DNA of 7,185 bases from Acidobacteriota bacterium (GTDB taxonomy: Bacteria; Acidobacteriota; Terriglobia; Terriglobales; Acidobacteriaceae): positions 1 through 7,185 of the forward strand of contig JAKART010000108.1 in assembly GCA_021819255.1 (NCBI GenBank), in the 5' to 3' direction. Shown in pieces: positions 1 to 6,407 of this stretch (positions are counted from its first letter, which is position 1; each line of letters begins with the position of its first letter). A model generated the notes under the pieces. It made no database searches. It was not told where the DNA came from and saw nothing but the letters and a program-made list of their open reading frames with translations. A program made the position numbers and the translations under genes.

Positions 1-1474
1 TTCACTCACCGCATTGGGAGTCGGAGCCGTGATTGGCTCGGGAATCTTCACCGTGATCGGAACCGCGATCGGCGGCAATCCCGCCGCTCTGAGCGACTGG
101 AAAGCCTCCCCGGTGATTGACCTGATTCTTGGTCTGCTTCACCACAGCGTCGGGCACATCGCCGGCCGGCCCGGCGCCGGCCCGGCGCTGGCGCTCTCGA
201 TGATCCTGGTGGCCATCGTCTGCTGCTTCACCGGCCTCTGCTATGCCGAGCTGGCCAGCATGATCCCCATCGCAGGATCCGCTTACACCTACACCTACGC
301 CACGCTCGGCGAGCTGATTGCCTGGATCATCGGCTGGGATCTGATTCTGGAGTATGCCTTCTCCAACATGAGCGTCTCGGTCGGCTTTGCCGCTCATGTC
401 GTCGATCTGCTCGACTGGCTGGGCATTCCTCTCGGCCCCAAGTGGCTCTCGCCCGCTTATCTGCCCCAGGGCCTGCAAGACCTGGCGGGCAACGCCATCT
501 ATCAACCGGGGTGGCACTTCGGCTTCAATATTCCAGCCTTCCTGATCGTCATTCTGCTCACCGTGGTGCTGGTCCGGGGCATCCGTGAGTCGGCCCGCAC
601 CAACAACATCATGGTGCTGGTCAAACTGGTGGCGATTCTCGCCTTCATCTTCGTCGGCCTGCACTTCCTCCATCCCTCGTACTACCATCCCTTCGCGCCC
701 AACGGATGGTCCGGCGTGCTGGCCGGCGGCAGCATCATCTTCTTCACCTACATCGGCTTTGACTCGGTCTCCACGGCCAGCGAAGAGTGCCGCCATCCGC
801 AGCGCGATGTTCCCATCGGCATCATCGCCACGCTGATCGTCTGCACCATCCTTTACATCGGCGTAGCTGTCATCCTGACCGGGATCGTTCCTTGGCAGAG
901 CGTCGCCGGAGACGCCGCTCCGGTGGTCAACGGACTCAAGCGTCTCACTCAGCAGACGGGGAGCCCGCTGCTGCACTGGACGCGGCTGGTCGTCCTGGTG
1001 GGCGCCATCATCGGCATGATCTCCTCGATTCTGGTCTTCCAGCTTGGCCAGGCCCGGGTCTGGTTCGCCATGAGCCGCGACCGACTGCTGCCCGATGCCT
1101 TCTCCAAGGTTCACCCCCGCTTTCGCACCCCGGCCTTCGCTACCTGGGTCGCCGGGATTCTGGTGGCAATTCCCGCCGGCCTCTTTGACGTCGGAACCCT
1201 CGCCGAACTCTCCAACATCGGCACCCTCTTCGCCTTTGTCCTGGTCTCCATCGGGGTGCTGGTGCTGCGTCACAGGCAGCCCGAGCGCCGGCGCGGCTTC
1301 CGCGTGCCGGGAGGCCCCATCTTTCCCGCGCTCAGCATCTTGTTCTGCCTTCTGTTGATGGCGGGCCTGCCCGTGATGACCTGGATCCGCTTCTTCGTCT
1401 GGCTGATCATGGGTCTGTTTGTCTACTACTTTTACAGCCGCAAACGCAGCGAGTTTTTCACCGGCAACGAATAA
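1..1474 (+). CDS. APC-superfamily amino acid permease, cationic amino acid transporter (CAT/YfnA) type, 5'-truncated
   Basis: An inner-membrane secondary transporter, probably importing amino acids by proton-coupled symport or exchange; the substrate cannot be read from sequence. The reading frame is open from base 2 to the TAA at 1472-1474. The start codon and roughly the first 25-40 residues lie left of the window. Counting the TTG at 14 as residue 1, the TM1 motif GAVIGSGIF is at residues 4-12. The strongly conserved CYAELASMIPIAGSAYTY block is at 77-94, followed by LIAWIIGWDLILEY (101-114). The FFTYIGFDSVSTASEE segment of TM6 is at 243-258, and QARVWFAMSRDRLLP is at 346-360. About 12 hydrophobic segments are visible. 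Residues 21-60 form a longer TM1-TM2 loop than in most APC permeases, which I recall from other Acidobacteriota members of the family. The next gene on the strand is 409 nt away, so an operon with it is not indicated. The family call is firm. Confidence 0.95.
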   Translation, partial: SLTALGVGAVIGSGIFTVIGTAIGGNPAALSDWKASPVIDLILGLLHHSVGHIAGRPGAGPALALSMILVAIVCCFTGLCYAELASMIPIAGSAYTYTYATLGELIAWIIGWDLILEYAFSNMSVSVGFAAHVVDLLDWLGIPLGPKWLSPAYLPQGLQDLAGNAIYQPGWHFGFNIPAFLIVILLTVVLVRGIRESARTNNIMVLVKLVAILAFIFVGLHFLHPSYYHPFAPNGWSGVLAGGSIIFFTYIGFDSVSTASEECRHPQRDVPIGIIATLIVCTILYIGVAVILTGIVPWQSVAGDAAPVVNGLKRLTQQTGSPLLHWTRLVVLVGAIIGMISSILVFQLGQARVWFAMSRDRLLPDAFSKVHPRFRTPAFATWVAGILVAIPAGLFDVGTLAELSNIGTLFAFVLVSIGVLVLRHRQPERRRGFRVPGGPIFPALSILFCLLLMAGLPVMTWIRFFVWLIMGLFVYYFYSRKRSEFFTGNE

Positions 1475-1495
1475 CTTAGCTGCATCGCTCTGGCC

Positions 1496-1523
1496 CCGGC
1501 AGGCTGGTTTTCAATGCTGCCGG
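1496..1523 (+). terminator. Possible weak terminator or hairpin after the permease
   Basis: CCGGCAG (1496-1502) and CTGCCGG (1517-1523) form a perfect 7-bp stem with a 14-nt loop, starting 22 nt after the permease stop. There is no following T-tract (CTGGTTCCC comes next), so an intrinsic terminator is only a weak reading. The stem also arises partly from the overlapping 20-bp tandem repeat. Confidence 0.3.
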
Positions 1524-1541
1524 CTGGTTCCCAATGCCTCG
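1502..1541. repeat. Imperfect 20-bp tandem duplication
   Basis: Two adjacent 20-bp units, 1502-1521 and 1522-1541, share GGCTGGTT at their start and CAATGC in the middle and agree at 15 of 20 positions. They directly precede the 19-bp repeats, so two different tandem families sit side by side. Confidence 0.7.
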
Positions 1542-1548
1542 CCACTGC

Positions 1549-1622
1549 GCTGAGCCACGAGCTTCACGCTGAGCCACGAGCTTCACGCTGAGCCACGAGC
1601 TTCACGCTACCCCGAGCCTCAC
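1549..1622. repeat. Tandem repeat, three exact 19-bp units plus a degenerate fourth
   Basis: The unit GCTGAGCCACGAGCTTCAC occurs three times without mismatch, at 1549-1567, 1568-1586 and 1587-1605. A decayed 17-bp copy (GCTACCCCGAGCCTCAC) follows at 1606-1622, and GCTACCC at 1623-1629 begins what may be another remnant. Exact identity of the three copies suggests recent expansion by replication slippage. Each unit contains the short near-palindrome GAGCCACGAGCTTC, but no strong hairpin. I see no protein reading across it. Confidence 0.9.
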
Positions 1623-1660
1623 GCTACCCAAGGAAGGGCCCAGTGTAGAGTGAAGGGTAG

Positions 1661-1770
1661 ACCATTTTCCCTGAAGGTGTAAGCAAGGGGAACGACTCCT
1701 GTGGGCGTTTTCCTCAATGAAAGCGCCACTGAACGCCCGCTTCCGTACACCCATCATCAGGGAAAATGGT
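1661..1770. repeat. 110-bp element with perfect 14-bp inverted termini and an internal hairpin
   Basis: ACCATTTTCCCTGA at 1661-1674 is the exact reverse complement of 1757-1770. If one bulged base is allowed, the pairing continues three bases outward (TAG at 1658-1660 with CTA at 1772-1774). Inside, 1701-1729 folds as an 11-bp stem: GTGG pairs with CCAC, then, after one bulged G, CGTTTTC pairs with GAAAGCG, with one G-T wobble and a 6-base loop. An alternative inner pairing joins GGGCGTT (1703-1709) with AACGCCC (1732-1738). The layout fits a MITE- or REP-like non-coding element or a structured RNA. No target-site duplication is evident and no transposase is present. Confidence 0.6.
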
Positions 1771-1805
1771 TCTAGAGCAGAGAAGATCTGCGGGAAGACG
1801 CGCCG

Positions 1806-1825
1806 GCCAGGTCCACGGACCTGGC
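1806..1825. promoter_or_regulatory. 20-bp near-perfect palindrome upstream of the deaminase gene (operator candidate)
   Basis: GCCAGGTCC (1806-1814) and GGACCTGGC (1817-1825) are perfect 9-bp arms around the spacer AC, 58 bp before the ATG at 1884. Such close, symmetric arms suit binding by a dimeric repressor better than an RNA terminator, because a 2-nt loop must open at least one pair. Shorter outer complementarity (CGGGAAGA near 1791, TCTCCCG at 1831-1837) could extend it as an RNA hairpin. The identity of any binding protein is unknown. Confidence 0.45.
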
Positions 1826-1838
1826 TTGCATCTCCCGG

Positions 1839-1854
1839 AGAGGTTGCTTCCTCT
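1839..1854 (+). other. Small hairpin in the deaminase leader
   Basis: AGAGG (1839-1843) and CCTCT (1850-1854) pair around the six-base loop TTGCTT, 30 nt before the first candidate ATG. It contains the only purine-rich, Shine-Dalgarno-like stretch (GGAGAGG, 1837-1843) nearby, but that stretch is too far from 1884 to serve that start directly. The stem is short, so this is a weak call. Confidence 0.25.
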
Positions 1855-1883
1855 TCGGGCCAAAACCTGTTCAGACGGAAGCC

Positions 1884-3053
1884 ATGGACACCCTGGAGAG
1901 AGTCGCGCCGATCAGCGCGCTGTCCCTCTCACAACGACAGAAGCGGCTCCTCGACACTCCACCTATGGCGCACGCGCGACAGTCTCCGCATCCCCACCAG
2001 CCCACCCCCCCGAAGGCCCCGCAGGCAGGCCCCGGCGACGCCAGGCCGGACCCCATCGAGTGGCTGCGCGGACTCCCCAAAGCCGAGTTGCACCTTCATC
2101 TGGAGGGCTCCATCACTCCAGAGACCCTGGTCGAGATCTCCGCGCGCAACGATCCCTCCCCTCTCTCGCTTGACGCCGCGCGCGCCATCTACAGCTACCA
2201 TGACTTCCCCAGCTTCCTGCTCTGCTTCAAAGCCGTCACCGAGCGGCTGCAAACCCCGGCGGACTACGAGCTGATCACATTCAATATGCTGCGCGACCTG
2301 GCGCGCCAGGGAGTCCGTCACGCTGAAGCCTACATCTCCATCGGCATCCTCCATCGGCAGGCGCGTCTGGATGTCGATCAGGTCATCGCCGCGGTCGATC
2401 TCGGCCGGACTCGCGCCGAGGGCGAGTTCGGCATCTCCCTGTTATGGATCGTCGACGCGGTGCGGCACTTCGGTCTGGAGGCCTGCACGCGTGTCTTTCG
2501 CAAGGCTGCGGAGCTACAGAGATCCTTCCCCAGCATCATAGGCGTTGGCCTTGGAGGAGATGAGCTGCTGGGACCGGCGCACGAGTTCCGCGATCTCTAT
2601 GCCGAGGCTCGAGCGGCCGGCCTGCGCCTTACCTGCCATGCCGGCGAGAACGCCGGGCCGCAGAGCATCTGGGCCGCCATCAACATCGGCGCCGAGCGCA
2701 TCGGCCACGCCCTCTCGGCTCAGAAGGATCCCGAGCTGATCGAAGTCCTGGCGCAGCGTCAGATTCCGTTGGAGCTGAACATCACCAGCAACCTGCGCAC
2801 GGGCTGCTGCCCCGCTCTGCATGCCCACCCTGCGCGCCGCTACTTCGAGGAGGGCCTGATGGTCACCCTCAACTCCGATGACCCGCCGTTCTTCGGCGCC
2901 AATCTGCTGGACGAGTACCTGCTCGCCCAGCGCAGCTTTGGGTTCTCGCCGGAGCAGCTTCGCGAGCTGGCGGCCAACTCCATGGAAGCCAGCTTTCTGC
3001 CGCCTGAGCGGAAGCTGGCTCTGCTGGGCGAAGTGGAGCGCTACGGCTGGTAG
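1884..3053 (+). CDS. add: Adenosine deaminase family hydrolase (adenosine or 6-aminodeoxyfutalosine deaminase)
   Basis: A cytosolic zinc-dependent amidohydrolase that hydrolytically deaminates a 6-aminopurine nucleoside, releasing ammonia. Counting from the ATG at 1884 (389 aa), the metal-binding HLHLEGS is at 70-76 (H70, H72). GLGGDE is at 223-228, CHAGE with metal His252 and catalytic Glu255 at 251-255, the RIGHA histidine at 275, and TSN at 301-303. NSDDPP at 330-335 supplies the active-site Asp pair. All motifs are intact. Family members usually have about 330-350 residues, with the PKAELHLHLEGS block within the first 10-20; here about 64 precede it, many Pro/Gln/His. The ATG at 1965 (residue 28) would shorten this. 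Neither start has a good ribosome-binding site, though the early codons keep the high G/C third-position bias. Substrate is uncertain: the DDPPFFG context also suits futalosine-pathway deaminases. It converges on the minus-strand cluster. Confidence 0.93.
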   Translation: MDTLERVAPISALSLSQRQKRLLDTPPMAHARQSPHPHQPTPPKAPQAGPGDARPDPIEWLRGLPKAELHLHLEGSITPETLVEISARNDPSPLSLDAARAIYSYHDFPSFLLCFKAVTERLQTPADYELITFNMLRDLARQGVRHAEAYISIGILHRQARLDVDQVIAAVDLGRTRAEGEFGISLLWIVDAVRHFGLEACTRVFRKAAELQRSFPSIIGVGLGGDELLGPAHEFRDLYAEARAAGLRLTCHAGENAGPQSIWAAINIGAERIGHALSAQKDPELIEVLAQRQIPLELNITSNLRTGCCPALHAHPARRYFEEGLMVTLNSDDPPFFGANLLDEYLLAQRSFGFSPEQLRELAANSMEASFLPPERKLALLGEVERYGW

Positions 3054-3061
3054 AGCGATCT

Positions 3062-3115
3062 TCCGGGATTGCTCTGGATTGCCCTGGATTGCTTTGGGAA
3101 CGATGCTCCGGGATT
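3062..3115. repeat. Short GGATT repeats between convergent genes
   Basis: Three near-identical 10-bp units, GGATTGCTCT, GGATTGCCCT and GGATTGCTTT, lie in tandem at 3066-3095. They are flanked by a 9-bp direct repeat TCCGGGATT at 3062-3070 and 3107-3115. The whole sits in the 64-nt gap between the two convergent stop codons. I see no clear bidirectional terminator hairpin with T-tracts here. Confidence 0.6.
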
Positions 3116-3117
3116 CT

Positions 3118-3768
3118 TCATTTTCCCGGTGGCGCCGGGACCATCACGGCGTTGGGATCGACCCTGGGAATCCCAAAGTGTCCGCTGAGGTGGATGAGAT
3201 CCAGCGGACGCAGATCCCCGGAGACCTCAATCACGTTCATCTGCCGCGGACTGCGCACCAGCACCAGAACATTGTCGATGTCCATCCCGGTAAAGTGCAG
3301 CCAGAGGTCGGTGAGGGTCCGGCGCGGCGGGGGTGCAGCCGGCGGGGCTCCCGGAACCATGGTGGGCGCCGCTGTGGGCCCCGGATGCTGCTCCACCAGG
3401 TGCTTCCATCCGGTTGCATCCAGCATCGCGGTCAGCGCATGCATGGCCTGCGGAACATAGAACGCCGGCTCCTGATAGCGATAGTTCTCCACCCGAATGC
3501 TGTCCAGTTGCATCGGCGGTCCCTCGCCATCGTTCAGCAATCCCGCGGCCAACTGCAACATATTGCGATCAAAGGTAAACGAGCTACGGCTGGCCGGCTG
3601 GGGAGCCAGACTTCCAATCATTTCATCCATTCCCGGCGGTGGCGGCGCAACCGGCTGCGGCTGGACCGGAGCGACGGGGGATTGCTGTGCCGGAGCAAGC
3701 GGCGCCAGAACCAGAACACCCGCTAACGGAACCACCGCCAGCAGACTGCCTCTGCGGAGTTTCTTCAT
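3118..3768 (-). CDS. Small secreted protein, DUF4252-like
   Basis: Predicted exported protein of 216 aa with no known biochemical role. I chose the ATG at 3768-3766: GAGG (3774-3777) sits 5 nt upstream, and the protein then opens with a standard signal peptide, MKKLRRG followed by a hydrophobic core and likely cleavage after APA at residue 27. The frame is open further upstream to a TTG at 3876, but that would bury the signal. A Pro/Gln/Ala linker (28-46) follows. Residues 87-129, with DSIRVENYRYQEP and a 'MLDATGW..LV' stretch, and 152-203, with VLVLVRSPRQMNVIEVSGDL and LSGHFGIP, match my memory of the DUF4252 pattern. A second Pro/Ala-rich stretch (130-149) interrupts the domain. It is the last gene of the minus-strand cluster, 108 nt after the VWA gene, suggesting both act in the periplasm or at the envelope. 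Family call from memory. Confidence 0.85.
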   Translation of the reverse strand: MKKLRRGSLLAVVPLAGVLVLAPLAPAQQSPVAPVQPQPVAPPPPGMDEMIGSLAPQPASRSSFTFDRNMLQLAAGLLNDGEGPPMQLDSIRVENYRYQEPAFYVPQAMHALTAMLDATGWKHLVEQHPGPTAAPTMVPGAPPAAPPPRRTLTDLWLHFTGMDIDNVLVLVRSPRQMNVIEVSGDLRPLDLIHLSGHFGIPRVDPNAVMVPAPPGK

Positions 3769-3773
3769 GAAGA

Positions 3774-3777
3774 CCTC
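3774..3777 (-). promoter_or_regulatory. Ribosome binding site deciding the DUF4252-like start
   Basis: On the minus strand GAGG stands 5 nt before the ATG at 3768-3766. This supports that start over the in-frame TTG at 3876, which would add 36 residues ahead of the signal peptide. Confidence 0.6.
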
Positions 3778-3876
3778 GCAATCGCCATAAACCGCTTCTG
3801 CCGTCAAAAGTTGCGCTGGAATGATGCCGCGGATCGCGACCCCTGGCTGGCAGAGCCGGAGCCACGGTCCACGCAA

Positions 3877-4950
3877 CTACTCCTGCCGGGGCGCAAAGTA
3901 GCCCTTCCGGACGCGCACCGAATAGCGCGGATCCACACACTGAAGGTAGATGGTGCGGAAGGCCCCATTGGGCTTGTAGTCCGCCGGAACATAGACCAGC
4001 GAGTACTGGCTGCGCAGCTCTGCCTCGATGTTGAGGAAGCCCTCTCCCACATCCGGCATGCTCGGGGGAAAGAACGCCTGCCCTCCGGTCGCCGAGGAGA
4101 TCGCCCGCAGTATGTCGTCGCCCTTGTCCCGGCTGGGACCGGTGTTCGTGCTGATGGTGTACACGATGGTTGAGGCTCGCTGGCACATCTTGATGGCTTC
4201 ATCTTCAGTCGCCCGGCTATAGTCATCATCGCCATCCGATACCATCACGATCGCCTTGCGCACCTCACCCTCCTGGTTCAAAGGCAGCATCTGGTCACGG
4301 CAGGTCTTGTAGAGGGAGTCGAATAACGCCGTTCCGCCGCCTGGCCGCAGCCGCTCAATCGCGCTATTCAGCAGGTCCACACGGTTGGTAAAGTTCTGCT
4401 CGATATCGGTCTGGACATCGAAGCCCTCGACGAACGACCGATCCGCCGGGTGCATCACCTGCAACAGAAAATCGACCGCCGCCTGCTGCTCGTAGTGAAA
4501 TCGCTCCCGGATGGAGCTGGAGGTGTCGATCATGATGCCCACGCGCAAGGGCAGATTGGTCTGTTGCTCAAAGCGAATCACCCGCTCCGGCGGACGGCCA
4601 TCGTCCAGGAGCCCAAAGTCCTTGGGTTGCAAGCCGTCGACAAAGCCTCCATGTTTGTCGGTGACCGCGAAGAAGAGATCTACCTCACGCGTGAACACGT
4701 GCAGAACTTCAGTCCCTGGCGGCTCGCCCTGGCGCCGCTCCAGTTGCGGAGCGGGTGCGGAGGAAGACGGCGGCGTGGCCTGCCGCGCAGAGCCTGACGG
4801 AGCTGGGCTTGCCGGTGTTGAGCCTGCCTGGGGGGTGGAGGGCGGCGGCGGAGGTGGACTGCTCTGCGCAGGGGCGGCCAGCCCCCATGCAGCCGATCCG
4901 AGGATCAGGCCCGTCCATAGCGCGCATGTGCGAAATCTCATGCTAACCAT
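3877..4950 (-). CDS. Secreted VWA-domain protein (VWFA-related Acidobacterial domain family)
   Basis: Predicted exported protein of 357 aa with a von Willebrand factor A fold, a metal-dependent protein-binding module; no enzymatic role is implied. Residues 1-28 form a signal peptide with likely cleavage after APA. A Pro/Ser/Ala linker (29-79) follows, then a beta-rich entry segment, VDLFFAVTDKHGGFVDGLQPKDF (90-112) and DDGRPPERVIRF (116-127), characteristic of the acidobacterial family. The VWA domain starts at LRVGIMIDTSSS (135-146). MIDAS residues are visible: D142, S144 and S146 (DxSxS), T207 in GGGTALFD, and D239 in VSDGDDD. The C-terminal RKGYFAP (348-354) is another family hallmark. The ATG at 4941 (residue 4) is an equal start candidate, since neither has a clear ribosome-binding site. 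It lies 41 nt after the pseudouridine synthase stop and 108 nt before the DUF4252-like gene. Family firm, partner unknown. Confidence 0.95.
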   Translation of the reverse strand: MVSMRFRTCALWTGLILGSAAWGLAAPAQSSPPPPPPSTPQAGSTPASPAPSGSARQATPPSSSAPAPQLERRQGEPPGTEVLHVFTREVDLFFAVTDKHGGFVDGLQPKDFGLLDDGRPPERVIRFEQQTNLPLRVGIMIDTSSSIRERFHYEQQAAVDFLLQVMHPADRSFVEGFDVQTDIEQNFTNRVDLLNSAIERLRPGGGTALFDSLYKTCRDQMLPLNQEGEVRKAIVMVSDGDDDYSRATEDEAIKMCQRASTIVYTISTNTGPSRDKGDDILRAISSATGGQAFFPPSMPDVGEGFLNIEAELRSQYSLVYVPADYKPNGAFRTIYLQCVDPRYSVRVRKGYFAPRQE

Positions 4951-4991
4951 CGTATCAATTGACGTGGCCGAAGCACCTTTTGAAGCGCCGT

Positions 4992-6407
4992 CTACTCTCC
5001 CGCTCCTTCCCTCCTGTCGAGCCGGCGCAACATCCCTTGCAGCTCTTGCGGCAACGCCGCTCGCAACAACAACGGCTTGCCGCTCCGTGGATGCACGAAC
5101 TCCAGCTCCGCCGCGTGCAGAAAGTTCCGCTCTAGCGCCAGATCCTCCGGCTCACCATCCCCTGCATCCGCCGCCAGGCGCCTGGCGCCCTCCGCCCGTG
5201 GCATCCGCCGTATGCGGCGCGATGCACCATACAAGGCGTCTCCCACCACCGGATGCCCCAGGGCCTGCAGATGCACGCGAATCTGGTGGGTTCGCCCGGT
5301 TTCGATCCGCACCTCCAGCAGCGTGAACCTTCCATAGTCTCCGCTCAGCCGCTGCAGAACCCTCCAGTGGGAGACGGCGCTTCGGCCTTCGGCGCGCCGG
5401 GTGGTCATGCGTGTTCTGCGCACCAGATCCCGGCTGATCGGCAGTTGAATCGTCCCCGCCTCGCCCTTCACCTCGCCATGCACCAGGGCAAGATAGGTTT
5501 TCCGTATCCTCCGGCCGGCAAACATCTCCGCCAGTTGGCGGTGGGTAGCATCGTTCTTGGCCACCACCAGCAGTCCGCTGGTCTGTTTATCCAGGCGGTG
5601 CACGATCCCGGGCCGCAACTGCCCACCCACCTGGCTCAAACCCTCCCCCGCGCCGAAGTGGTGCAGCAGAGCGTTCACCAGCGTCCCGCGGTTATGCTCG
5701 GCCGCTCCCGACCCCGCATGAACCATCATCCCCGCAGCCTTGTTGACCACCGCCAGATCCTGGTCTTCGTAGACAATCTCCAGCGGAATGTCCTCTGGGT
5801 CGGCATGCAGAGGCGCGGGGTGTGCTTCACCCTCAATCTGGATCCACTCGCCGCCCTTCAGCCTCTGCTTGGCGCGAACCGGCCGGTCATCCATCTTCAC
5901 CTGCCCGGAGTCGATCAGCAGCACCGCGCGCGCCCGGCTGATCTCGGGAAGAGCCCTGGCCAGATACGCATCCAGACGCAGGCCGGCGGCCGCCGGCTCG
6001 ACCAGAAAGCGCAACACGCCGGCGGCGGCCGGGAGGCTTTTGCGGGCGGGAACCTCCCGCGGCCGAATCTGCGGCTGTTGTTGCGGCGCAACCCGAGCCG
6101 GGTATCGCCGCAGCGTCTTCTGTTCCTGTTCCGGCGGATGCCGATGCGCGCTCGGACCGCTGGTCACCAGACCGGAGCCGCGCGCCCGCGGCCCAGTCGC
6201 CGGCTCCCACTCTGTTCCGTGGAGGTCTACCGTTGTCGCTCCGGCTCCAAAAGCGCCAGAGATGGCCTGGTCCGGGCCATTCTCCGTCGGCAAACCCTCG
6301 GCTTGGCGCTGTGCCTCGCGTTCCTGCGCCAGCGTCCGTTGTGTCCGGTACTCGGGCTTTACGGTCTTGCCTCGTTTGCCTTTCGGCAGCATGTGCTGGG
6401 AGGGCAT
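4992..6407 (-). CDS. RluA-family pseudouridine synthase, RluC/RluD type (S4 domain), with long N-terminal extension
   Basis: Isomerises specific uridines of RNA to pseudouridine; relatives with this architecture modify 23S rRNA in the cytoplasm. The protein is 471 aa from the ATG at 6407-6405, chosen because GGAGG (6415-6419) lies 7 nt upstream and the ATG overlaps the preceding stop as TGATG. Residues 1-130 are a basic, low-complexity extension rich in Arg, Gln, Gly, Pro and Ala. The S4 RNA-binding domain is at about 141-193 (RLDAYLARALPEISRARA onward). The catalytic domain follows: VVNKAAGMMVH (220-230), then GIVHRLDKQTSGLL (267-280) with catalytic Asp273, KTYLALVHG (303-311), GRTHQIRVHLQALGHPVVGD (371-390) and the C-terminal LHAAELEFVHP (430-440). 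E. coli RluD has about 326 residues, so most of the excess is the extension, plus a charged insert near 396-425. Which uridine is modified cannot be told. Confidence 0.95.
   Translation of the reverse strand: MPSQHMLPKGKRGKTVKPEYRTQRTLAQEREAQRQAEGLPTENGPDQAISGAFGAGATTVDLHGTEWEPATGPRARGSGLVTSGPSAHRHPPEQEQKTLRRYPARVAPQQQPQIRPREVPARKSLPAAAGVLRFLVEPAAAGLRLDAYLARALPEISRARAVLLIDSGQVKMDDRPVRAKQRLKGGEWIQIEGEAHPAPLHADPEDIPLEIVYEDQDLAVVNKAAGMMVHAGSGAAEHNRGTLVNALLHHFGAGEGLSQVGGQLRPGIVHRLDKQTSGLLVVAKNDATHRQLAEMFAGRRIRKTYLALVHGEVKGEAGTIQLPISRDLVRRTRMTTRRAEGRSAVSHWRVLQRLSGDYGRFTLLEVRIETGRTHQIRVHLQALGHPVVGDALYGASRRIRRMPRAEGARRLAADAGDGEPEDLALERNFLHAAELEFVHPRSGKPLLLRAALPQELQGMLRRLDRREGAGE

Larger units (their letters stand above)
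1475..1883. other. Gene-free, repeat- and palindrome-rich intergenic region
   Basis: No convincing coding sequence lies between the permease stop and the deaminase start; the open frames beginning at 1717 and 1766 run on out of frame over the deaminase and look like shadows. The stretch carries, in order, an imperfect 20-bp tandem repeat with a hairpin, three perfect 19-bp tandem copies with decayed flanking copies, a 110-bp inverted-repeat element, a 20-bp palindrome and a small hairpin. No sigma-70-type -35/-10 pair stands out, and I recognised no known riboswitch, T-box or tRNA. It must contain the deaminase promoter unless that gene is read through from the permease. Confidence 0.8.

Noticed and set aside
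2..1273. 423-codon open frame on the minus strand opposite the permease
   Set aside because: It is strictly antisense to a clear APC permease. Its product is an implausible run of Asp, Gly, Gln and His residues without domain features, as expected from the high-GC complement of a real gene.
1475..1883. CRISPR array, because of the repeated units
   Set aside because: The 19-bp units are directly adjacent with no spacers, and no cas genes are present.
1717..2274. Plus-strand open frame starting in the intergenic region
   Set aside because: It runs out of frame over the HLHLEGS region of the deaminase. Its product is Arg/Pro/Ser-rich with no recognisable motif or ribosome-binding site.
3769..3876. 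N-terminal extension of the DUF4252-like frame from the TTG at 3876
   Set aside because: The ATG at 3768 has a good GAGG and begins a textbook signal peptide. The extra 36 residues would place that signal internally.
3841..3876. TGGCT/AGCCA hairpin after the VWA gene as a terminator
   Set aside because: Only five base pairs with an 11-nt loop and no T-tract, so it is not distinguishable from chance in GC-rich sequence.
4951..4991. Possible internal promoter before the VWA gene (TTGATA near the start, TTCAAA upstream)
   Set aside because: The two hexamers are about 20 nt apart and the TTGATA lies almost on the start codon, so spacing and position do not fit a promoter with a usable leader.
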